Assembly (NCBI GenBank): GCA_027627225.1
Contig: CM051029.1
Span: 2,536,078 to 2,600,077 of the forward strand
Direction of reading: 5' to 3'
DNA length: 64,000 nt
From: Congeria kusceri
Taxonomy: Eukaryota > Mollusca > Bivalvia > Myida > Dreissenidae
Positions 23,945 to 35,699 of this stretch are shown here, piece by piece. Every line of letters begins with the position of its first letter. The first letter of the stretch is position 1. Made by a program: the position numbers and the translations under genes. A model generated the notes under the pieces. It saw only the letters and a list, made by a program, of their open reading frames with translations, was not told the origin of the DNA and made no database searches.

Positions 23945-26065
23945 AACACTTCGATTAGTAAAGGAGTTAAATTAAAAACAGTTAAGGTACAAAGGCTTAT
24001 GGGTATTTGTTTAGCTTTTCATAATTTGTAAATATCTAAATGCGACCATTGCGCAGGACAGAGTAATAACAACATATTTTGAAAGTGTATGTATTTTTTC
24101 TTAAAATGGATGGTGCAAATTAGTGATTTTAAAGCATATAAGGAAAGTTAAGTGCCACTGATTTGCCGGCACTATAATGCAGTGTTGTTTTCAAATCCAT
24201 GTATGAATGCTGCATTACACTGTCGCATGAATTTAATAAAGGTGTAACAATAACAAAGTAAAACATATCAACCACGTAAGAATGTTCAAGAATTATAATG
24301 AGTAACTTTATGTAATGTATCCCCACACTGTGTAATAAAGCATTAACGCGGGCAATAATCCAGTCGGTATTCATGTTTATATATTTATACTCATATGCCA
24401 AGCATTGTAATGTTCGTATATGACTCAATGTTCACAGGTACGTACGCTTAAACAGTGTTATTTGCGCAACTCAGAGACGCATAAACCTTTTAATCAAGCT
24501 GCAGGTATTGTGTTCATCTAAATTTGTTTCAATTTATTGCAATTGTCACGGACTCATAGTCGAATTTATGACTTGCAACCAAGGGCATGCATTTGCTTAT
24601 GTTAAATAATGCAAATGAGTTTTCCAGAGTTACATGCATCCAATTGCACATTATGTTGAAGTGAACCGATGCGATATAGCACAACAATTATATGTGTCAA
24701 ATGTACTCAGGCGACAGTCCACATGTGTGAAGAGAACTGCAGGAAATGTAAAATTTCTTCAGAAACTGAAAAAGTGCAGAACATCTTAGATCGTTACACA
24801 CATCAAGAACGTGCTGAACATCGGTAAATAAGATCCATAGGAGCGTTATTGTGTAATTGATGTAATTGAGCGTTATTGATGTGAGCACGCCACATAAAAA
24901 AGTAGAATGTTCACTTCAAAGCATAGCAATGTATGTAAACATTAAAGCAGTACCAACAAAATACTAAGGAATAATAAAGAAAATAATCGGAACAAAACAA
25001 CTGTATATTTATATATGATCATTATTAACTGCAATATTTGCGGACTAGTGTCAAAAACGTATGTGACATATTCCCATTAATCCTCTAGAAAATAATTTAC
25101 ATACAAGTACATACACTTGGCTTTATGTTGTATCGGTACTCGATGTAATTTATGTTTTTTGTTGTGTAACAGTTGTTTACAAATGCATCTGAACCGAAAC
25201 GCCAATGACACACGCGTGTTTTGTTTTCCGACATATGCCCATGTACATTTAAATAAACCTAAAATTAATATTACAAATGTGTTCTGTAGACGATGGTTTT
25301 GTTTAATGTCTGGAATGGCTGGAGTCATTTATTCAGTAATACAATATATTTCATCTTAATACACTTTTCTAGTAAATATGTAAATCGTTTCCTTCTCATT
25401 TTTTTACATTCATTTTCATGTCCATGTATGTGCATTTTAATATGTGCATAGAAAGGTCGCGGTGGCGTAGTGGATATGGTGTCCGCCTAGCGATCGGGAG
25501 GTCCCGGGTTCGAACCACACTGGGAGCGTTCTCAAGATCTCCTCCAAAGACACCAAGTACTGGTTCTACCCAGGAAACGGACTCGAGGGTGTCTCTATAA
25601 GCCTTAGGCTTTCGATGCAATCCAATTAAAATAAATAGGTTTAAACTAACGTGGCATACATCAGGCGTAAACTATGCTGATTGGATTACCAGCATATACA
25701 CTGGTGCGTTTAAGTCCATTGCACGTATATCGCATCACACATGTGTATTTAGTTGCGCAGTACACTAGAACATTATAGACACACATGCACATATGGGTGT
25801 ATTTTTATTTATTTTTTATTTTATATTTTTGGTTTTTAAATGGATTGAAGCTTCTGCAAAATCGCACCATTTAAACACTAAACATACTTGTAATGTGTAT
25901 TGATACCTTTACTACATGGTATGGAACGTTATTGCGTGCTCTATGTTTCTTTGTAATCAAAATACCGGACTAGTGTTTCTGATCAATACTATTGCGTACG
26001 ACGTATACTTAGCAGAGTTCAAAAACATTTTTTTTTAAACTGTCTTTATAAACAAACTGTATAAC
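23945..26065. repeat. Segmental duplication, copy A
   Basis: Collinear, diverged partner of 27155-30355. Shared landmarks in order are AAAGGAGTT.AAATTAA, GCTTATGGGTAT, TTCTTAAAATGGATG, the AATAAAGC motif, AATTTGTTTCAATTT, GATGTTCACTTC-like, GTAAACATTAAA, TACTCGATGT, the GATGGTTTT...GGAGTC block, TATCGCATCACACAT and CCTTTACTAC. Copy A contains a SINE at 25455-25637 that copy B lacks. ORFs here are not preserved in copy B, so it is mostly non-coding. Confidence 0.85.
25455..25637 (+). mobile_element. tRNA-derived SINE
   Basis: A tRNA-like head carries an A box TGGCGTAGTGG at 25463-25473 and a B box GGTTCGAACC at 25507-25516, with the usual ~33-bp spacing for RNA polymerase III. The body contains CTACCCAGGAAACGGACTCG, which I associate from memory with deeply conserved metazoan SINE cores (Nin-DC-like). 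The tail is TGCAATCCAATTAAAATAAAT. It is inserted in segmental copy A and absent from the matching place in copy B. Intact promoter boxes suggest relative youth. Confidence 0.85.
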
Positions 26066-26069
26066 ATTA

Positions 26070-27150
26070 GTATATGTAATCTTATTATAATTCGCATGCA
26101 TTCCAAATATATGAAATATAGGGTGAACTTGTTTTTTGAAGTGTGGTAAATTAATATTACGTACGCACAGTTTCTTAACGTGTGTTACTGCGTATCTGTT
26201 TAATAAGCGTCTACTTCCTATATGAAATACATTTCAAATGATTCCCTCTAATATTTTATTTTGTAAATAGAAAACAAGTTTCTTGTTACCAACGCTTCCA
26301 TTTTTTCATATTTTTTTTTCTGACATTTCATCGTATTTTATTTATGAAATGTCCAATGCGAACATCCCATTGTAGGAATAATGGACATTACCGTTTCATT
26401 TAATGAGCAATATAATATACACTATCATTAAATATAATATATTTATGGGCAATTATGCATCATTTAATGTGCAATATAATATGCGGTATTGCACAACAAT
26501 CGTCTCATGTTGATGATGCAGATGCAATACCATGGATTTACGGATACACGTCACGCAATTGTTTCACTTATAAACAGTGTACATGCAATGGCGTACACCT
26601 TTATAGCTATTATTCTTCGTCTTAAGTAACATTTGTAAATGTCCCATTTGGCGTAAATGTGGTATTCGTTCTCTCAGATACAATGCACTCATAAGAAAGA
26701 ACTACAAATCTAATTGTAAAGCATGCACACCATAATGTTCTGCGTCTGTCTTAGAGAACATGCGAACGTAAAAGGAATAAGCAAGGCGTTTACCGAAGAA
26801 GTCGATACACGATTTCGTCGTAGTTTGAACTTTGTAATAATACATCTTCGCATAATTTCTATTTATTTTTAAAGATAAACATAATCGGTCAATTAATGTA
26901 TTTAATTTGCTGAATACTAACAGACAAACCCCCTTTGGTTATGTCGACACGTTATTGCGCATGCGCACAAATCAATGACAAATGACAATTGATACATTTA
27001 CACAATTGTGGTCTAATGTGCGTTGGATCAGACACATTTTAAACCAATATATTGTTTCAGTGCATCACCCAAACATGTTCTAGGATAATGTAATTGCTAT
27101 GTCTGATCGATAACATAATTATATCACATGAACGCTGTGGATGTATAGTT
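26070..27150. other. Spacer between the segmental duplication copies
   Basis: AT-rich, no ORF of note. A loose repeat of TAATG.GCAATATAATAT occurs around 26400-26480. Confidence 0.4.
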
Positions 27151-27914
27151 ACAATCCGGAAGTTCCTGATTAGAAAAGGAGTTGAAATTAATACAGCTAA
27201 AAAAACACATGCTTATGGGTATCTCTTTAGCATCTACACTGTTCATATGTAAATGTGACGGTAACGCACAAAGGAGTAATAAACATTTATTGGAAGACAA
27301 AATATTTATTCTTAAAATGGATGTCTAAAGTTGACGATTTTTTTGCAAAAAAGAAACATTAAGGGGCACTGATTAACAGTCAATATAATGCAGGTTGGTT
27401 CCCTTGGTGTCGACTCTCATTTACTGATGCTGCATAACGCAGACGCTTGTATATAATACAGGTGTAACAATAATACAGTAAAACAGTGCATGCAGGTTTA
27501 GAAATGTTTAATTGTAATGTGTAACTTTAGTTAACTGACAAACACACTGCGTAATAAAGCTTTCATGAGGGCAATCATAAATAAGTGTTTTCATATTTAT
27601 ATATTACCCAATATTGTAAAGATTAAATATGTATACTATCTCAGTCAGATACGTTCGCATAAAATACTGTTATTTTATAGAACAATACAGCTGCACATAC
27701 ATTTTTGTATCAAACTACATGTATAGTGTACATCTCAATTTGTTTCAATTTCGTGTAATAATCACTTAATCATAATCTTTGTTTGAATTGATTTATGACA
27801 TACAACTAAGGGAATGCATTTGCTTATTTTAAATAATGCAGATGTGTTTCCCAGATGTACATGCATTCAATCGCACATTATGTTGAAGAGCTCAGTTGCG
27901 ATAAAGCAGATTAG

Positions 27915-29372
27915 TTAAGCCCCAGTCACACTGCAGCTAAGAAAGGTATACAACAGGTCTACGACTAATCATCCTGACGGAGTCATGCGTGTTCAAACGC
28001 AGTTCTAGAATGTCGTGCGTTGTCTTACGTCTAAAAATTAGCTTGTTTTTGAACATGTTCAAAAACATCCCGACTGGAGGCAAGATTCCTGCATAGTATT
28101 GACGTAGGATGTGATGCGTCGTCTTGGATAAATCTTACTTCAGCGAAGTCGTACGTCGACGTGACATAGGTCCTACGTAGCCCTGCGTGAACGTGCGTGG
28201 TTGTACGACAATGCAAGACAGTGCGTCTGCGTCGAGTACGATGCACTTGGTTGTCGAACGCCGACTCAATAATGTTTCAGGCCATGTATAACTGACTTAC
28301 GACTAGGCAGGATACCAACGCTATATACTTCATTGCTGAAAAATGTTCTTACTCTATCTGAAAACGCGTTGCTTGGAATTTAATCTTTTATCAAACCTTT
28401 CGCTGCCGAGCTATGAACTGATAATCGAACAGTTCAATAAGCAAACCAGACATATGTTCGTATATTACTGTATCCAGTTTCAAACGTATATGGATACTAG
28501 TTACATATTTCGCTGAGCCTTAGAAGACAATATTGCTACTTTGTTTGGCATACCGCCAAGAGTACGTACTGTACAATCAAAATGATTAATTGTTTTACCT
28601 ATTATTCAGTGATAAAAGGACATTTATAATACCCTGTAAAGGTTTCCTCGGGGATGTTTGTATTACGCGTATGTAGAGTTTTCAATGCAGTGTCCTATGT
28701 ACCTCAGTAAACTGTGTCGACATATCGTGGAAATTACCCTTTTTTAGAAATACATTATTTCTTTTAAACTCCGTTTTAATAGTCTTGCCTAAAGCAATTG
28801 ATGTTGACATAGTATTCCAACATCTTGTTTCATAAACTTCTCTGTTTGGCTTCTTATGTTGCATTCCAGCCACATTGATAAGCCGAGATCCAGATATAAT
28901 GTGCCATCGCATCACAGGTCATTGCTTCATTTTGGCAATCAGGAAAAGCTGCTGAACTAAATTATTCGACAAATACAATGAACATGAATTTTTGTCATGA
29001 GACTGTACTGCGCAAAGTCATATTTCTGCATACAAGACAACTTAAGTAGGCGCAGGTTGTAGTACGTTGTCGTGCGTAGTCGTACTAAAGCAGGAAAAAA
29101 AACTACCTACGTCCAGGTACGTTGGCTTTCGTCGACCTGCATGGTCCTGCGTTCTTAACGCACGACTACCTACGCCAATCTACGACTGAATTTTTGACCT
29201 GCGTTATTTTTAAATACAACTTGCGTCGACGCAAGACCAGCGCAGGACGAACGCAGGACGTATTGCTGTTGTGTGTTGGTCTTGCGGAGTCCCGCGGCTT
29301 GGGCAAAGACGTCACAAATCTGAAAAGTCCTGCGACTCGAAAGTTCTACCACTCAGTGTGACTGAGGCTTTA
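27915..29372. mobile_element. Non-autonomous PIF/Harbinger-like transposon with TTA target duplication
   Basis: The ends are AGCCCCAGTCACACTG at 27918 and CAGTGTGACTGAGGCT ending at 29369. They are inverted copies with few mismatches, flanked by TTA at 27915-27917 and at 29370-29372. A 3-bp TWA duplication is characteristic of PIF/Harbinger. The paralogous empty site in copy A has a single TTAT, which confirms the insertion. Both subterminal zones (about 27960-28260 and 29040-29340) are unusually CpG-rich, with many TACG/CGTA/CCTACG motifs that could be transposase binding sites. No transposase is present. Confidence 0.9.
28682..28915 (-). pseudogene. Possible MADF/Myb-like remnant inside the Harbinger-like element
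   Basis: The reverse frame includes HKKPNREVYETRCWNTMSTS followed by a KTIKTEFKRNNVFLKKG stretch. The spacing NRE-V...W-N-x-M-x-x-S-I...KTEFKR...F-x-K recalls the MADF domain encoded alongside Harbinger transposases in animals. The match is from memory and partial. The frame is only 77 codons and has no visible partner exons. Confidence 0.3.
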
Positions 29373-30359
29373 TGTGTGTCTATGAAATTGGCAACTTGCA
29401 TACTGCATATCGGTAATAAGTTCTTACCAGCGTTACAGTCTATAAAATGATGAAAGAACGCCACAAGAAACAGAAAGATGTTCACTTCGAAAAGCATAAC
29501 AATTTACGTAAACATTAAAAGCAGTAACAATAAAATAATAAGGAAAAGACAGGAATCGGTACAATAAAACTGTTTATTATATTTGGCCATTATTATCTGC
29601 ATTATTTGCGGACTTGAATGAGTTAAACAGGTTTGTGACATGTTTCCATAGCGTCTTGAGAAAACAATTTACTTACAAGTACTAACGCTTGACTTTTGTT
29701 TATTGGTACTCGATGTTTTGTGTTGTATAACAGTTGTTTACAAATTCATCTGTACCGGAACGTCAATTACATGCATGTGTTTACCCATGTACCTTAAAAT
29801 AAACCTGAAAGTAATATTACACAGCCGATGGTTTTCCGTAATGACTGGAATAGCTGGAGTCGGTTATTCACTAGTTCAATATAATTAATTTTAAATACAC
29901 TTTTCTAATACATATTAAAAAAATTTCCTTCTGTATTTTTTTGCTTTCCTTGTCAGCTTATAGTTGCATTTTCATGTCGTAGGCGTGTACTGTGGTGATT
30001 GGCTTACATACACAGGTGCGTTAAAATCCATTACAATTAATATCGCATCACACATTTGTATTTAGTTGCGCTTTATACTAGAAAATTATTGAAATATATG
30101 CGCCTACTGTGTGTTTACTTTTTATTATATTTTTTTATTTATTAATATTTTTTACTATTTAAATGGTTTGCTGATTGGGAAAAATCACATCATTTAAACA
30201 TTACATCGACTTGTAATGTCTTCTTATACCTTTACTACTTCAAATGGACCGTTATTGCATGCTCCATGTTTCGTCGCAATCAAAATATCAGACTATTGTT
30301 TCTTACCAATATTATTATCTACTTCTTATACTTCTCTACAACAACAAAGCAAACTTTAT

Positions 30360-31180
30360 AACAGTTGTTTATATATTTACATTGCATAGGCATTTTAATA
30401 TGGAAAGGGTATGCATTCATAATCGTATGAACGCAATGCCTTATCACCGGCGTAGTAATATCTGTGTGTCCTATTTTTATGCAAATTATATTTCGACAAC
30501 AATATTTACATGAACTAGGATGTCTTATACTGTTCATTGTTACTCTTTTTGCATTTATTGTTGACGTTTGATTAAATGTTTTTATAATTAATATACATGA
30601 ACATTTCGTTCAAGTTCTTCTTCTACAAAAATCAATATGACATTTTTTTTCACTTTTGCTTGATAGTATTCTATCATACAAGGTCTACAAGAGTTATCAT
30701 TAAACAAAGCCATTTCGCTAGCAAGTAATATGTACATGTTATGGTATTTTAGGTAGACATTACTTTTCTTAGAAGCGACCACATAAAATCTCCATGACGT
30801 ATAATCGGTTCAGGAACGTAGCTTTAAAATGGATATGATTTCACATTGATGTGTCTATTTGCTAGATGCCTTTAGATCGTCTAATTTATTGTGCATTTAT
30901 ATCACTGTTAATAATAATGAATTGTTTAACATGTACAATAATAAAAAAATGCATTTTGAGATTTATATTAAAATGTTATCCTTTCTAATACAAGTTATGC
31001 CCAGGCAAAGACAAGAGCTTAGAGACGCCAGTGCGGATGCTATTGATCGATGACCTAGCTTACACGTCATCACTTGTTTAGTGAAGTCATTTGTGGATTG
31101 TTTTGCATTTTTCTTGCCGAGTGAAAATTTGGATATATGGATATTTTTCAAGATTCAAGATTTACACAGATGCCAGAAGG
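30360..31180. other. Non-coding stretch
   Basis: AT-rich. A short frame ending MPRQRQELRDASADAIDR (30999-31053) lies upstream of an orphan transposon end and may be part of it. Nothing else is supported. Confidence 0.35.
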
Positions 31181-31189
31181 TATGTGTTA

Positions 31190-31267
31190 ACGCTTGACCT
31201 CGCTTCACCAAAGTTTTGTAAACCGTGGGCAATCCTTGCCAAAACCGTGACAGTGTGACCGAGGCTT
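31190..31267. mobile_element. Orphan right end of the same Harbinger-like family
   Basis: CAGTGTGACCGAGGCT followed by TAA matches the right terminus of the 27918-29369 element plus a TWA duplication base triplet. No corresponding left end (AGCCNCAGTCACACTG preceded by TAA) was found upstream, so this is a truncated or diverged copy. Confidence 0.6.
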
Positions 31268-31486
31268 AAATAACAATTCTCACTTAAACGATAGTCAGAT
31301 CCGCATAATACATGTTATTTGGTGTGGACAAATAAGAAAGAATTTCATGAACAACAATGACATTAACTTGATTCGATGGAAATAAGAAAGACACATAAAT
31401 GATAAAATGTTTTCCAACGGCTATGATGTTTGTTGTTGTTGTATTTTTTACATTTTACATATGTGTCTAGGTGAAAGTAAAACTAC

Positions 31487-31786
31487 ATTGAATAAGCATG
31501 CATGTGCCTCGTTGCATAGTTATATTTGTTTTTTTGAACAAGTAGTATGCTGTACACGACAAATTCACACTGGCGTATGAAGTTGGTGTATATCGCAGGA
31601 TGCTGGTAGCAACATAAGAGATGTATGCATAGCTGGCCATGTCAGTGACGTTACGTCCCGCAACAAACCAATGTAGACTTGCACCTGGTCTACTCATCGA
31701 GGTGGTACACGTGAATGTCGATTGGTCATTGTATACTGGATATGACACGTTTGTCTGTGGGAGGAGTGTCAACGAAGTAAGGTTTA
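31487..31786 (-). CDS. Immunoglobulin-domain exon (second Ig of reverse-strand receptor)
   Basis: A 300-nt exon on the reverse strand, bounded by the acceptor TTTTCTTTTCAG and a GTAGTT donor, both phase 1, which is the usual Ig-exon class. The translation shows the Ig pattern: first cysteine in STFTCTTSMS, the tryptophan in SLHWFVAGRN, and the second cysteine in VNLSCTAYY, with several N-glycosylation sequons (NVT, NLS, NIT). It is open throughout. Downstream exons on this strand (transmembrane, tail) were not found below 31.4 kb, where segmental-duplication sequence begins, so the gene may be truncated. Confidence 0.75.
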
Positions 31787-32039
31787 CTGAAAAGAAAATA
31801 AGTGCACTTAAATTCATATATGCAGTTAGCAACACGATTAATTATATTAAAATTGCTATGTAGCTAAGCATATATATCTTCATCGTCATCACAGCGGGAT
31901 ATAGTTGTTTCTTACACTTGAACGATCACATGGATATGAACAGTTAGGTGTTGAATTTTAATCCCATGAACCAATATTATCAATAGCGTTCTACTTCTTG
32001 TCTAAACCATTGTACCTACTGACTTTTACCTATCTTAGG

Positions 32040-33085
32040 ATTCTTTATTTGTTGCACGGACCAGTTTATCGTTTTCCAAATATTAGTCTGTTTAAAATTG
32101 TACTGAACTTTGACCCTAGGATCCAATTATCAATCGGGATTTACTCGTAATCATGACTAAACTACCTCACACTTTTTACGAAAATATACCTAAGCGTACC
32201 ATGATTTTTGTCTGGGCTAGTTTTACTACTGGTCACTTTAAGTCAGTTTTACCTTGACCTCTGACCCAATGACTGAATAATCATTAAGGATCATTAATTA
32301 GTCATGACCAATCTACCTACCAAGTTTCCAAAAACCTAGCCTTACGGGTTCTGTAGTTATTGACTAGACGACTGTTGCATCTATTGGTGAATTGTTGTTT
32401 TACTAAATAATTTGGACAGTTTGCTATTTATCTTTGAATCAACGACCCAATAATAATATGGCTACGCTACTTTTAATAACAACCTACTGATCAGATTTGA
32501 CAAAAACCCACATACCTTAGTGTTCTGTAGCTATTGCCTTAAATATACTTTACAACTATTGACCAGTTTGACTTTCACCGTTGAACCGAAGACCCAATAA
32601 TCAAGAGAGGTCTGCTTATACTCATGACTAATCTACCAGGCTCTAGACCTATTGGGTAACGCAGTTATTGATAAGATTATTATTGGCTGTTTTTTATCAT
32701 CTTTTGGACGTTTCGACCTTGATCGTTGACCCAAGGACCCAGAAATCAATAGGGATCATGTACTTGTCATGACAAACATATCTAGTAAGACAATGGTTGC
32801 GAAGTTTGTGCTTGGAACATATTTTACAATTATTGGTTTTTAGTGATAATTTGATTGCTTTGACCTTGTCTTTTGACCAAATGACCCCGGAATTAATAAT
32901 TTATAAAAGATCCTCTACTTGTCATAATCAAAACCCCTATCAAGCTCGAAGCAAGGCCTAAGGGTATGTAGTTATTGCCTAGATAAAGTATGGCCTTCCT
33001 GCAGACCGACGGACTGACGGAACGACGGACGAACACAGCAACATACCCCCGCCCTTCGTACGAAGGCACCCTTATATATAATTTC
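32040..33085. repeat. Degenerate tandem cassette of about 150-bp units with palindromic terminus
   Basis: At least six units, each with an ACCTTGA..TGACCCAATGACC-like segment, then AATCATTAGGGATC-like, TCATGACTAATCTACC-like and GTTATTG-like segments. They start near 32110, 32255, 32430, 32580, 32718 and 32865. It ends with a GACCGACGGACTGACGG tract and the palindrome GCCCTTCGTACGAAGGC near 33052. From memory this layout is common in bivalve genomes. It lies in the intron between the two reverse-strand Ig exons. Confidence 0.7.
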
Positions 33086-33189
33086 TTAACATGTTATGTA
33101 TACATCATCGACATTTAAACACAACATAACCAGTACGGATGTGTTGCACGTTAATGGAACGCCATGACGGTCTCATGTAATCAAATTTC

Positions 33190-33410
33190 GTATCGTCCTG
33201 TATGGGAATGTCTTATTATGTCCAAAAGACGTGTTATTATGTTCAACTGCTATGTCATTATATACTATGATCAGGCAAACCTGTTTAAAGAATATGACAT
33301 TATGGTTAAATGAGTTTTGTTATGTACTATGATCAGGTGAATTTGTCTAAAGAGTATAGTATTATTTTCAAAGTACGTGTCATTATGGTAAAAGATTTCC
33401 CGACATAACA
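33190..33410. repeat. Short degenerate tandem repeats
   Basis: ACTATGATCAGG followed by AATTTGTCTAAAGAGTAT-like sequence occurs twice, about 75 bp apart (33260 and 33335). GTCATTATG-type motifs recur through the block. Confidence 0.55.
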
Positions 33411-33696
33411 ACATAAACGTTTGATATATATATATAACATATACGGCTAAAATAAAAACACAAACATAGACATTTTAAGACAGCCCAGGCGTTCCATACA
33501 CAATGTTGATCGCTTGTCATGACTAGGTCTCCCGATAAATAATTTAAAGTAATCCAATGCATTATTCATTTAATGACTTTAATAAGTGTACAATTTTACC
33601 GATACACGATAACATCCCGAATAATATCATAACAATAAAATAACAGCCGCACGCAAACAAACACACCAATACACGCATTTAAATATACATACATAC

Positions 33697-34011
33697 CTGA
33701 GGTTTGAATGCATATCGACCCCTTCTGTATGGTGTTCTCTTTAGAGCAGATGTATTCTCCCATTGTTGTTTCATTTAATGTCATAATAGTAATGTATGCA
33801 GATGTGAGGTCGCCATTTGAAGAAATGGTGTAGACGCCAACGATTGAGTTTGACAATGAGCATGCGGCAGCATAAACGAATACGCACTCACCCATATATG
33901 TTGTTTCTTTATAACATAGTACTTTCCTTTGTAGTGTGTTACTCCAATTGAAATCAAACAACAGGTGCACATTGTGATCTCCTTTTTCGGCATATTGATG
34001 AATGCAAGACG
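33697..34011 (-). CDS. Immunoglobulin-domain exon (first Ig of reverse-strand receptor)
   Basis: A 315-nt exon on the reverse strand from the acceptor AAATTGCAG to the donor CTCAG|GTATGT. Both boundaries are phase 1 and the frame is open for all 104 complete codons. The sequence includes FDFNWSNTLQRKVLCYKE, two further cysteines (MGECVFVY, AAACSLSN), and a typical Ig F-G region ETTMGEYICSKEN. The D/E-x-x-x-Y-x-C pattern identifies the Ig fold. It lies between the candidate signal exon at 38476 and the second Ig exon at 31786, with matching intron phase. Confidence 0.75.
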
Positions 34012-34264
34012 CTGCAATTTAATAATATTGTTAAGAAAGAAGACTCTGCTAGGATCTACTTTTACAATTGTGCAAATAAATCATATTTGAATGTGTGGAT
34101 TGATAAATATTGTTTTGTCTTGAAAACAACACAGTGGTATTTACCTGAACATATGTATACCATCCATAATATTGAAATACACGTATTAAAGCAGGTGAAG
34201 GCATTTTAATGTGTGAATAGTGCCGAGTGATGTAAATAACCCAAGTTACACTACCCATTTGTGC

Positions 34265-34905
34265 TCGTGATCTAAATTATAACAAATCAAAGCGCTGGAT
34301 GTTTACTTAATCATTTATTTAAGACATGTTTATGATTGTCATCGATATTAATTCACCATTTTTATGATAGAAATAACAATATACGAGCGAATACTATTTG
34401 GTAATGAAATTCGTATTCTAAACATTTATTAAATAGTATTTAATTTACATATTGCACATAATTAACTTATCATATAAACATGCAAGCCTTTATTAAATGA
34501 AGTTTTTTAGCGTTATTATGAGATTATTAAATTACTACCATTATAATTGCAACATGTAAAATAAAAATCACCAACTCCACATTAACACGTGTTCCGACTT
34601 TTAATGGTCTTCAAGATGTGTGAATAAAGAATGTCAGCAAAAAATGCATTGATGACGACATGACGTAGATTTAAGTAACGTTTTTGCGCGTACCTTTTAA
34701 CATATAATTAATTGTGCAAAATTTAAATAAAACTATTAAATTTTGTAAAAGTACATATTCATATGACATACCAATAACATGTTTTATTTAATATATAATT
34801 TAATTAATACATAACTTATTCAACACATAATGAATAACTGGGCCGGAGCCAGACAGGACTGCGGAAAGTGGATACAGTGGGTTTGAAGCTGGCAGCCATT
34901 TAATG
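34265..34905. other. Intronic AT-rich stretch
   Basis: Nothing recognised. A short frame at 34152-34214 (reverse, MPSPALIRVFQYYGWYTYVQ) ends at a GTAAAT, but its phase does not match the Ig exon. Confidence 0.35.
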
Positions 34906-34908
34906 CAT

Positions 34909-35206
34909 ATTGATTGATTGATTGATTGATTATTCATTTATTCATTAATTTATTAATTTACCAATTTATTAATTTATTAATTTATTAATTTATTAATTTA
35001 TTAATTTATTAATTTATTAATTTATTAATTTATTAATTTATTCGTGTATTCATGTATTCATTTATTCATTTATTCATTTATTCATTTATTCATTTATTCA
35101 TTTATTCATTTATTCATTTATTCATTTATTCATTTATTCATTTATTCATTTTTTCATTTATTCATTTATTCATTTATTCATTTATTCATTTATTCATTTA
35201 TTCACC
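34909..35206. repeat. Compound ATTG / TTAATTTA / TTCATTTA microsatellite
   Basis: (ATTG)n at about 34909-34932, (TTAATTTA)n at about 34940-35040, then (TTCATTTA)n to about 35206. Isoleucine-, phenylalanine- and serine-rich frames over it are artefacts. Confidence 0.95.
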
Positions 35207-35494
35207 CAATCACTCACTTATTAATTCATTGAATCACTCATGAATTCATCAATTAATCCGCCTAGAAGCAACCAAAATCCATCAATCCATCAATCATACA
35301 TATACATGGAAACATCCCGAACGAAGCCAACTGTATATAGAGTCAGTCAATACAATACTGTTCCTTCATTAATACCTGGTGTCTTTAAACATTGTCCTTC
35401 TATCCAAAACCCTTCCTATTCGGAAAGTGTTTTTTCTAATATACACAAGCCACTCTTTGCGCCTAATTTTCATTACCATGTAATTGATTAAAGG

Positions 35495-35690
35495 CGCGAC
35501 TCATGTAGAGTAGTTGCTATATGCCTGGCTAGCATACTCTCTGTTCACACATATGCGTCCAAGGTTCGATGGTCGACCGGCGCATGTGAGTTCAGTTGGT
35601 GGTTACCATAACTGGCAGGTAATCTTCCACCGTACAATTCTGCACCCAACTCGTCATTAACAAACCAAAAACAAAACAAAAAAAAGTTCA
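35495..35690 (+). mobile_element. Possible degenerate tRNA-derived SINE
   Basis: Contains A-box-like TCATGTAGAGTAGTTG and B-box-like AAGGTTCGATGG about 60 bp apart, a body of about 80 bp, and an A-rich tail near 35660. The spacing is wider than canonical, so the call is tentative. Confidence 0.35.
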
Positions 35691-35699
35691 GCATAATTC

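Larger units (their letters stand above)
27155..30355. repeat. Segmental duplication, copy B
   Basis: Diverged direct copy of 23945-26065, interrupted by the 1452-bp element at 27918-29369. Removing that element restores collinearity with copy A (GATATAGCACAACAATTAT in A, GATAAAGCAGATTAGTTA in B). Confidence 0.85.

Noticed and set aside
25077..25359. ORFs on both strands in segmental copy A
   Set aside because: They do not remain open in copy B, and composition is AT-driven.
25455..25530. Functional tRNA gene
   Set aside because: A and B boxes are present, but the head does not close into a clean cloverleaf and is followed by a SINE body and tail.
34049..34258. First exon for the reverse-strand Ig gene (MPSPALIRVF...)
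   Set aside because: It ends phase 0 at GTAAAT, which does not match the phase-1 Ig exon, and it is not signal-like. The exon at 38476 fits better.
35044..35243. Isoleucine/phenylalanine/serine repeat ORFs
   Set aside because: Translation of TTCATTTA repeats in two frames.
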